Assembly: GCA_003117195.1 (NCBI GenBank) | Contig: BDSI01000052.1 | Location: 62,001 to 126,000 of the forward strand | Source: Eudorina sp. 2006-703-Eu-15 | Lineage: Eukaryota; Chlorophyta; Chlorophyceae; Chlamydomonadales; Volvocaceae | DNA: 64,000 nucleotides | Reading direction: 5' to 3' | Part shown: one piece after another, positions 45,101-64,000 of the stretch | Position numbering within the stretch: the stretch's first letter is position 1 | Layout of the letters: each line of letters begins with the position of its first letter | Translations under genes and position numbers: made by a program | The notes under the pieces: generated by a model | The model's database searches: none | Told to the model about the DNA's origin: nothing | What the model saw: only the letters and a program-made list of their open reading frames with translations

Positions 45101-46387
45101 ACCGCAGCAGCAGCAGCAGCAGCAGCAGCAACCGCGGCGCGGCTCGGTGATTCCGCGGCCGCGACAACGCCGGTTCGACGTCGTACTCGCTTGCGACGTG
45201 TTGTACGAAGACGCGGCCGTGGGCCCTATCTCGGGCCTTATGCCGCTGCTGTTGTCGCCCGACGGCGGCCGGCTGCTGCTGGCGGACCCTCCGAACCGCA
45301 CGGTGCGTCCCCCTGGGACTCCCTCCCCCGCGCCCCCCTGGGGCCTCCTCCACCCCGTCCCCTGCGGTGTTCAATCACGGGGGAAGGTCTGCGGAAGTGT
45401 TTTCGACGTACATGGCTATGGGTCGTTACCGTGGTTGTCCTGGTTGCGGGTGGTGTGAAGCAGCCTGATGGTGGGTCCATCATGGGTCGCCCTGTGTGTG
45501 AACGTTCGACGACCCGATGGGTAGGTGGGGTCCGGGATGTGTTGAGGATGTCACTGGTCTGCTTATTAGGGCCCAAACGAGTCGGTGGGGTCTGGGCGCG
45601 GGTCAGGCAGTCTCTGGCCTGCGGGTGCAGATGAATGACCCGCCGGTTGGGACGCTGCCTTCGTAGTCCCCCTCGCAGGACCGCACCGACGCACCACGCC
45701 CTCTCCCTTCCCCTTCCGCCCGCCCTCCCCCTTCCGCCTGCCCACCCGCCCAATTGCCCACCCGCCCGCCTGGCCACAGGTCCGCAACCGGGAGCGGTTC
45801 CTGGAGGAGCTCCGAAACAGTTCCCTGAGGCTGGCGGTGGAGGAGTGCAGCCTGCAGCAGTGCGAGGTGCGGTCGGGGGGCTGGGAGGCTGGGGGTTAGG
45901 AGGCTGGGGGTTAGGAGGTTGGGGGTTAGGAGGCTGGGATTTGCGAGGTTGGGTGTCGGGGCGGGGTTTTGGGAGGTTGGGGTTTGGGAGGTTGGGGTTT
46001 GGGAGGTTGGGGGTCGGGGGCTGAAGGGGGGGGAGGTTAAGTGGCAGCTTTTGATGGCGACCGAGGATTCACCGCTTGCAACACTGTACAAGAAGCGGTG
46101 TGGTGTGGTGTGGTGTGTGGTGTGGCGCGGCGTGGTGTGGCGTGGCCGCGGCAGAAAGTGTGTTTGGGAGTATGGAATCGCAACGTGCACCGCGTGGTGG
46201 CCTCGACGATCGACTCCCCTCACCCACCCACCCCCGCCATCCGCCCACCGCCCCTCGCTGTCCCCAGGTGTCCAAGCTGGACAACGAGATGGCGGGCGGC
46301 CTGGCGCCCACCGCCGAGACGGTTCCGGTGCAGTTCTTGGTGTTTCGGAGCAGCCTCGGGAACGACACCGTGGGGCTCAAGCTGTGA
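42188..46387 (+). CDS. Family-16 SAM-dependent methyltransferase with long insertion
   Basis: Seven-beta-strand methyltransferase of the Methyltransf_16 (METTL/protein-lysine methyltransferase) type; the substrate is unknown. Six exons: 42188-42546, 42851-43152, 43672-43827, 44332-45302, 45780-45866, 46268-46387; all joins are in phase, about 664 codons. The leader is Ala/Arg/Pro-rich and may target an organelle. Exon 3 has DADPYWTRAWPSAIALA and SAM motif I VADLGAGLGLAGMAA; exon 4 opens with AREVVLLDREPAAL (motif II). After an insertion of roughly 215 residues, rich in Gly, Ser, Gln and Asp, the fold resumes with FDWTAPP, RFDVVLACDVLYEDAAVGPI and LLLADPPNR. The C terminus ends VGLKL before TGA. 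The insertion sits between motif II and the VFDW strand, so it should loop out of the core. Confidence 0.88.
42811..42827 (+). repeat. Intron motif family 1, partial copy in methyltransferase gene
   Basis: GCCAATTTCCTATACCC ends 23 bases before the exon at 42851, in sense orientation. Another partial copy, TACCAATTTCCTATACAC, is in the same intron at about 42614-42631. Confidence 0.85.
45880..46022. repeat. GGGAGGCTGGGGGTTA-type minisatellite
   Basis: About eight degenerate 16-18-base units (GGAGGTTGGGGGTTAGGA and variants) in the last methyltransferase intron. Confidence 0.9.
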
Positions 46388-46566
46388 GGGACATCACTGA
46401 CGCAAGGAGGGGCCCCCAGCTGCGATGTGGTGGTGTGAGGACGCGGAGGGACCCGACAAAGCTGTGAGGGCATCGCTGGCTTCGACTCCAGGAGGGCACG
46501 TTGGGAGGTTGCCTGGAAGAGACCCTAGCTTGGAGGCATCACCCGAACCGAGTGCCTTCAGTGCTC

Positions 46567-46571
46567 TGTAA
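46567..46571 (+). terminator. TGTAA polyadenylation signal
   Basis: TGTAA lies 180 bases after the methyltransferase stop, in CTCTGTAAGC. Confidence 0.55.
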
Positions 46572-48160
46572 GCAAGTGTACCCAAGGCCCCAGCACCCCA
46601 GTACCCCGTTTGGGGTGTTGATTCCCTGAGTGCGGGCAGGTGCGGCAGGGCAGCCAGCCATGCCCCTGGCCAGCTGGCTACACAAGTACGAGAAAGTAGG
46701 TTGAGGTTGCTGACCTCCTAGTTGCTGACATCTCTCTCGAGTGCGCCCCTGCGCCGTGCTGCTTCACGCAGACTGGCCACCCGCACACCCGACGGGAGGG
46801 TCCCGCCCGCTGTGTGATCCCGCAGCGCCCCCATTTGATCCCGCGGTTAGGTCAGCCGGTAAAGGAGCTGGACGGCCTCATAAGGCCCGCCAACAACGCG
46901 CCCACCGCAGGCTTGGCGGGGGCGTGCGTGGTGATTGGACTCTTGAGTGGTGGGGATTCTGGGCGACGAGGTTTGGATAATGTCTCACATGGTCAACCCC
47001 GGCAGGCGTTGCCGCCAAAGCAATTCATTTTGGCTGCGCTCATCTCACCTCGCCCGCCAGCTGCGCATTGTCCCGGTACAGGTGCTGCTTGAAGCATGCA
47101 GATGCCCAGGTAACCATGGGGAAGGCTGGCAAGGGTGGCAATTGTTGTTGCGTGGAAAAGGTCATGAAAGATTTGAGCCTAACAAACCAAACATTGGCTG
47201 CAGAGCTCTAGGACTAGTCGCGACGACCGGCTGCACCGGGCTGCACGGAGTGACATCTGACATGGCGAGTCACGAGATTAGTAAGCCGACCAGTATACCA
47301 GTCTACTAACCAGTTCTCATCTGACGAGGTGTATGTTTCAAGCCCCAGCTCAAAGCCCTCGAAGCCGATTCTTGAAGGTCGTACGTGGGTTTTGGCAGCA
47401 TAATTAAAGGGGTGCGGCTCGCACGTATGCCTCCAAACATTTATTTCTCAAATAAATCGCTACTGTAGAAAATACCAGCTCACATGTTGTTCACTAATTG
47501 CCGTCTAAGGCGGTCTGAACGAAGGTTTTAGGTTTGGCCCCAGCCAATTGTCTTCCTTCGACAGAAACTGACATGAATTATTTGTCATAGTTAACTTGCT
47601 GCTTTGAGCCGTCTGCGCAAGGACTTTGTCTGTTGTGGCCGCATCCATTACCAGCGCCTTCGCCAATTTGCAGTCAGCTAATGGCCTCTCAACTGCAGCT
47701 CTTATGTTTAACGCATTAAAAGCTTCAGGGCTGCAACGATGGCTTGTCGACGTCGGTTGGTGTTGACAGGGATCATTGGCAGGTCAGTGCTGGTTGAAGG
47801 ACTGCAGACGCGTATGAAACGTAGCTGAATTCCACACGGCGGGTATATCTTTGTGACGTCCACGACACGAGATGTCTGAATGCGCGTCGGGAAGTTTGCC
47901 CGTTGCAACGTGCATGCAAACAGAGATTGACCAACGAGCTTTAAGGATTGCGAATATACTCTTACGAGACCGCTATACTGTGTGAACGACGCGAATAGCA
48001 ACAACGGTTGTCGGCACCCGCGCAGGGGCTGTGCTACTCTTCTCGCGGACTGCAACGGCCATGTCCACGCCTTTGTTGACAGACAGGGCGCCGCAAGGGT
48101 TGCCCACGTCCGCCGTCCAGATCACACATTCCGCCCTATAGCTGAAACTCCAGGTCGCTG
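46572..48160. other. No gene recognised
   Basis: The composition becomes more AT-rich after about 47300, and no frame of note is present. Fragments with splice-like borders occur but none can be joined into a convincing coding sequence. Confidence 0.45.
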
Positions 48161-48164
48161 CCCC

Positions 48165-48365
48165 TGACTACGCATCGGCCTCCCGAACCCGCCCCGCCGT
48201 GACCACGCAACGGCCTCCCCAACCCGCCCCGCCCTGACCACGCAACGGCCACCCCAACCCGCCCCGCCCTGACCACGCAACGGCCACCCCAACCCGCCCC
48301 CGCCCTGACCACGCAGCGGCCTCCCCAACCCGCCCCGCCCTGACCACGGCCTCCCCAGCCCGCCC
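48165..48365. repeat. 34-bp tandem repeat
   Basis: About six units of the type CCCGCCCTGACCACGCAACG plus GCCTCCCCAACC, with small variants. The array keeps a minus-strand frame open by repetition only. Confidence 0.9.
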
Positions 48366-49019
48366 CGAAGTTCTTGTTCTCCGAAGGGAGCGACTCAGTT
48401 TGCGGTCATGGTTGGCGGAGGTGCATTTGAAGGTAGGTGATCCACTAGGTCTCAGACCAGGCGCACGAGCGACGTGCCTTGCTGGCCGGGTGTTCGCAGC
48501 AGCGCTTGGTGCCCCGTGCGCCGCAGCCGAATCTGTCCCCGCATGACGTGTCCTCGGCTAGCTCCGCTGTTAGGCCCCCTTCCGCGTTCCTGCGCTTGCC
48601 TCCCTCCCTTCGCCGTGATTCGTTGATGCCATTTCGCTGACACCCACCTTGCTCCCCTCGACCGCCCTTTGCCTCGCTGATTTGCAGGCCTGCGAAGATC
48701 AAGAACGCAGTCATGTCCATCGCAATAGCACTGGCAAGTTTCGTATCATCGTTTCTTTGCCGGCTATGGGAGGAACATAGCACCTCCTCGCTTGCGTCAA
48801 GGAGTCGGTACCAGCGCAGGGCTCCAACAAGCACGCTCTGGGTAGATAGAGCTCTGGAACGGAAGCGGGTATAAGGATGCAGATCGACAGCGCGACCGGA
48901 AACGGGCGGGAGCAGCTCGGGGTGTGGCCATGTGGACATTGGATTACCAATCGCGGGGCAGGTTGGAGGGATGAACTGGATGGCGTTCCGTCGGCAGCAC
49001 CCACAAATCGGTGGGTGAC

Positions 49020-49032
49020 GGGTTCGAATCCC
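49020..49032 (+). promoter_or_regulatory. tRNA-like B-box, possible SINE head
   Basis: GGGTTCGAATCCC matches the internal pol III B-box. The surrounding bases do not fold into a full tRNA: no acceptor stem pairs with AACGCTG. With an A-box-like TGGATGGCGTTCC upstream, it is probably the head of a tRNA-derived SINE or a decayed tRNA gene. It accounts for the reverse-strand GIRTRHPP peptide in a 442-codon ORF here. Confidence 0.4.
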
Positions 49033-50552
49033 ATCAACGCTGGGAACTAGGACATGGTAATAGTAGGCACTGATATCAGCCGCCCGGGCTTGAAGGCTTC
49101 CTGTTGCAGGACGAGGAACCCACAGTCGCAGACCTCGGGGCCCTGCGCAGCTCCGGGCTGGCGAGGAGCGGCGCGTGGGGTGGGGTGGGGGTGGCCAGCT
49201 GGCAGCACCAGCCAAGAGGCCGGGAGCCATGGCCGCAGCCTTTAGCGAGCCCGCAGAGCCGCTGCTACCTGGCTGGCGAATGTGCGCAGGTGAGGGTGGC
49301 TCAGATTGTGTGCCGGCTCCGGGATTGTGGGCCGGCTCGCTAGCTGCCGGTGGGCCCCGAGGTGAACGGCTTCGTGCAGCTGCTGGGCCGGTTCTTACAC
49401 GGGCGCCCGTGGCCCTGCCCAGCGGTCCGGCTTCTCCCCTCTGCGCGTCTGCGGGCGACCAGCCGATCGATTTCCGCACTGGGATTAAGACAGGGTGGAA
49501 GGGTTTCCGATTGGGAGTCGAGGGGTCCAGGAAGTCGAGGGGCATTACAGAGGGACAACGCAGGTACTCCTGTTCAGACCCCGGCTGAAGGTCCCCCAAC
49601 AATCGGACCAGGCCTCCCAACCACCCGCTCGCCCTCGTACCGATGTCGGCTGGGGCGACATCCTGTGCACGACATAGTCTCCGGGACCGTGCCACTTTGA
49701 TAACCGTTAACCACCAAACGTTTTCGAAATGTGCGGCATCCCGTAATGCAACCGATTGGAAGACGTCGGTCACCCGGCTTTCACCCCGATCGCCGTACCT
49801 CCTTTCACGGGTTGCTACAAACGTTTACTAAGGTGCCGCCCTTGCCCAGGGGAGGGGAAGGAGGCTGAAAGGCAAGGGCCAGCGGCCCATCGGTCCCACT
49901 TGGTCTGCTGCGGTGTCCTCGTTGAGCAATGTGCCGCTGGTAGCCTGAAATAACATCGACGGTACATCGTCCCCGACCTGAGGCGGCCGCCCTCCTATTT
50001 CCACAGGCGACCATGTGTTGCTGATGGGCGCGCACATGTTCCCGCCCCCTGCCCGAGGGGTCACGCATCCACCGAAGCCGCTTCACCACGCAGACTCGGG
50101 ATTCCCTCTGGAGTCAATGAATCAAATAAATGACGAACGTCCTGTTCGTAGTTGTACATCCGGCCGTGCGGCGCAACACAGGCCGCGATAAGCAGTGCTG
50201 GCGCGCTGGGCCCACGGAAACCCGGACAGTGCCATCGCGGCACGAGATCAGCCGTCGCGTTCTGCCCCCGTGGAAGGCCGCAGCGGGCTCCGTCGTAGAG
50301 TTTTAGTGGCGGGTTCCATGCCCCCAGTTTGGCTGCGCCGATGTACCGCTAGCTGATCATCGGATCGACTTGCAGGCGAGTGCGGTGGAACGCACGCCGC
50401 GACTGCGCCGCTCGCAGTCAGTCGTGCGGTATCTTGGCCATGGCCTGCGCCGCAGCGGCAAGCAGGTGGTCAGGAGGCAGGCGGACGTGCGGCGGCGTCC
50501 CGTTAGGGTGTCGCTGGCACGTGGCTACACACGGAGGGCGCCGATCAACAGG
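49033..50552. other. No gene recognised
   Basis: Frames are open on both strands without family motifs. An Arg-rich stretch at about 50375-50550, preceded by CTTGCAG and followed by GT, resembles an exon (QSVVRYLGHGLRRSGKQVVR on plus), but it overlaps nothing that can be joined to it. Confidence 0.4.
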
Positions 50553-51953
50553 TCAAGAGGTGGTCTGTGACGTCGCACAACCTGAGTGTGGCAGAAGAAC
50601 AAAGGAGGTGGCTGTCCCGGGCTCTGCTGTCCGACGACTTGAGGCCAGCGCCAAACGCAGTGCGGGGTCACAGGGTTGCGACTGGGCGGTGCAGCGCGGA
50701 AACACAGCCGGCGGAACCGCCGGCCGCTCCGCCTCCTCCTTTGCATCCCGCTGGCCGCCTACCTGAGCCATCAGCGCTTCCGACTAAAGCCAAGCCGAGA
50801 CCCTCCACACAGCACCAACATGACTGACACACACAAGAAGACAATCAAACAAACAAACAAACGAATGGACCGCCAGCGAACGAACCAGCAATTGGACAGG
50901 TACGGAGTGGCCACTAGCCCACCACTCGAAGAGTACTCACCCTTTCTCTGGCCGCCGCCTCCTCACGCTGCAACCGCCGCCCCGCCTCCAGCGCCACCCT
51001 CCTGCAGCGCTCCTGATCCGCCAGCAGCCGCCGGGCCGCCTTCTCGCACTGCGTGGACACACGGGAGTCGGGGCGCGACCCAGTCCCCAGCTGACCCAGT
51101 CCCCAGCTGCTGCGGCGGCGGCTGCGGGCAGCCGGGGGACTGGGGCTGCCGGTGCGCGGAGGCAGCTCACGGGAGCCATCGAGACTGGCCGGCGACCGAC
51201 GACCCTCAGCGCTGCTGCGGTCGCTGACACTGCTGCCAACCTGGCCCTGGCCCTGATGCCCGTTCTGCGGAAGCCCCTCCATGTGCCCTGGGGCGCTTCG
51301 GGAGGAGATTCGCGCGGGCGCGGGCCTAATACCGGCTGCGGCGGCGGCGCTGCTGGCGCTGCCGTCACCGCCGTCACCGCACACCAGCCGTTCTGGAGGG
51401 GTGCTGCACGCCTGCGCCGGTGAGCCGCCCCCTTGCCACGCAGTGCAGCTGGCTGTCGACCTCCGGGTCAGCCCAGCACCCAAGACTGGCGAGCCGGATG
51501 CATCATTTGGGTCGACCTGTGTTGCGGGTTCGTTGATGGGGTCGCCTCGCCCGGGCTGGGCGCCTACATTGCTACTCCCCGACAGACGGTGCGGCTGTTC
51601 ATCAAGGCTCCACGAGGCACTTGCAACAACGACGGCGGTTACCGCAGTGGCTGCGCCTAAGGGCTTCGGCACGGGAAAGCTGGGGGATGCCGCCGGGCTC
51701 GGCACGAACCCTGGCAGCTGCAGGCTGAGCCGCTGTGGCGCAGCTGTGCTTGGAAGCGGAGCCGGGCAACGCTGGCTGCCCGCCGGTCTGCCAAGGGGTT
51801 TCAGTGCCGAGCAACGGCGTTCAGATGAAGGTAAGCGGTCAGAGCTAGGTTCGACATCTTCACGAATGACGTCGGATGACCGTAGTGCATCCAACATAAG
51901 CTTCACATTCGACAGCTTCCCGTACAAGTCGCTGACAATACGCACGGGCCGCG
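50553..51953 (-). CDS. Unknown Ser/Pro-rich protein with C-terminal coiled coil (3' exons)
   Basis: Exon 51953-50941 (337 codons after a split codon; acceptor AACCAG, donor GTGAGT) joins in phase 0 to exon 50762-50553, which ends in TGA. The N-terminal part has SDLYGKLSNVKLMLDALRSS, a helical segment. The middle is Ser/Pro/Gly/Ala-rich and probably disordered. Near the junction runs a basic coiled-coil stretch (QCEKAARRLLADQERCRRVA and on through AAARER, then VGGQRDAKEEAERP across the splice). The continuity of heptad-like charge across the splice supports the join. The upstream exons and start lie beyond 51953 and were not resolved. No enzyme motif; the function is unknown. Confidence 0.55.
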
Positions 51954-53165
51954 CTGGTTAAACTTGTGCTCTCACGCAGCGAAAGATTTAATAGGGCAAG
52001 GGTATGCAAACTCGAGCACTTGAGAAATATGTTCATCAAAAACACCTATTCCGAACAAGTAGCGACTTTCTATAGAGAGTATTTTTACAATACATTCGAT
52101 GTTAGCATGTTTGCATATTGTAGTCAGACCTGGAACAACCATCCCGGCCAATTTCGTTATGTGCACGCATTCGTGAGCGTGTATGCTGTGTCTACATAAC
52201 ATTCAGAGCAGAGCCGAGCTCTGCTTCAACCCGTCAACCGACGGAGTGACCGTACATTGGAGTGGCGGGAAGGGTCGAAGCAAAACCTACCGTTTTTGTA
52301 CCGTCCGCAGTGTTGGATGTCGGCTGTTTTCCTTGTTGACGTAATGCACTTTGCTGATACTGCTCCTCACACCACGACCCTCAAGTTCAACATCATCGTT
52401 GGCTATCGATGAAGCCTTAACACATCTTCACAGTATGAAGAGGATATGGCTGTAAACTCACATAAGGAAGGCGGCTCAACTGTGCAGCTGTCATTACCTG
52501 GCTCGCAAAATGGCTGCACCGCACGCAGGCCAGCAACAACTGCATCAGCAGCGAGCACAGCCATCCACCGATTGGGGCTTCATTTACTGCTTACCCAGCC
52601 AGAACTCGCTTGCGCTCCATCAAGGCACCGGGTGGGCTGCCCGTCGTTAATGACTGACCTTACGTGACTCGGTGGAGCGGCCCCTGACTTTACCATGTTG
52701 AGCTGGTGCAGGATCGACGCTCCCTTGGGCTCCGGCACGCATCCCTCTTATGTTAAGAAGGCGAGTTTCGATTCCGAAGGCGCGGGGGATATGTCCGGAT
52801 GCTCCCTGAAGCCATCCCCACCGAATCATGTGCAACCTCGTTGCGTGGCACCCTGGCGGCGAACTGGCACAGCACCTGTCAGCCTCATGTCAAATGATAC
52901 CCACCTGCGCCACGCAGCTGCGCTCCACCCTCCACGTTCCTGCGATTTGCAGGGCGTCTGAAATGTGCTTCAAACGCATCCGTTGGTTTGACCCAGATCG
53001 CTTAGGCACGCACCGCCGCATGCACAACCCGTACACCAGCTTTGCCCTTACGCCCTGCCACCGCCGGACCACCCCTGTCCCACCCTCCGCTCTCGCCCTG
53101 TGCTGCCTCCCCCCGCCCCCTTCCCCCCCGCCCCCGGGCGCCCCTCGCCCGCCGGCCCCGAGCAG
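51954..53165. other. No gene resolved
   Basis: This stretch must contain the 5' exons of the minus-strand coiled-coil gene or the first exon(s) of the RecQ gene, or both, but no ATG-bearing exon could be joined in phase to either. 52000-52450 is notably AT-rich. Confidence 0.4.
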
Positions 53166-63900
<10,735 letters not shown>

Positions 63901-64000
63901 GTGAGAAGGGGGAAGGCACGGCGCGCTGCTGATGCATGGCATATGGCACTGTCGCCGGATCTGTGGAGGGACGCGTCGGCGCACGTGTGTGTGTGTGTGT

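Noticed and set aside
48958..49045. A functional tRNA gene
   Set aside because: The B-box is good, but no acceptor stem or anticodon arm pairs properly, so only a tRNA-like head is claimed.
48445..49773. 442-codon minus-strand ORF
   Set aside because: It spans a tRNA-like B-box read backwards (GIRTRHPP is the usual artefact), has no family resemblance, and is probably a chance open frame.

Overview
The window is nuclear DNA of a green alga, most likely a chlamydomonadalean (volvocine) species. It is GC-rich, its genes are split by many short GT-AG introns with codon-perfect joins, and TGTAA polyadenylation signals follow two of the genes. The mitochondrial protein COX3 is encoded here with a targeting extension, a gene relocation known from Chlamydomonas and Polytomella. 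The species cannot be fixed from the sequence alone. Five well-supported multi-exon genes were assembled by joining exons in phase and comparing the result with remembered family motifs; no database search was run.

Layout. 0.3-1.6 kb (+): degenerate exons of a homomeric acetyl-CoA carboxylase carboxyltransferase domain. 3.4-5.0 kb (+): part of a coiled-coil protein gene whose 3' portion is duplicated head-to-head (4.4-6.0 kb) with a tRNA-derived SINE-like insertion in the second arm. 7.3-8.5 kb (-): a frameshifted unknown ORF. 9.2-9.9 kb (+): last exons of an unknown gene. 13.2-24.7 kb (-): organellar DNA gyrase subunit A, 18 exons. 25.9-29.6 kb (+): nuclear COX3, 8 exons. 33.3-41.6 kb (-): a CruP-like (lycopene-cyclase-paralog) flavoprotein, 10 exons. 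42.2-46.4 kb (+): a family-16 SAM methyltransferase, 6 exons. 50.6-52.0 kb (-): C-terminal exons of an unknown protein. 53.2 kb to the right edge (+): a BLM/SGS1-type RecQ helicase, 18 exons seen, continuing beyond the window.

gyrA/COX3 and cruP/methyltransferase are divergent pairs with compact 5' regions. Functionally the set is organelle-centred: plastid/mitochondrial DNA topology, respiration and a plastid flavoprotein, next to nuclear DNA repair and a methyltransferase. The genes do not form an operon.

The most unusual feature is in the introns. Two short dispersed motifs recur in the introns of the five genes. The first ends in CTACCAATTTCCTATACCC, the second in a T-rich stretch followed by CAATTTAACCCC. 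They occur in both orientations, and almost every time the same end points at the nearest exon. Many introns are also swollen by private minisatellites. The long ORFs those arrays create are artefacts. Stretches at about 3-13 kb, 30-33 kb and 46-53 kb lack the motifs and recognisable housekeeping genes and hold the mobile or duplicated material.
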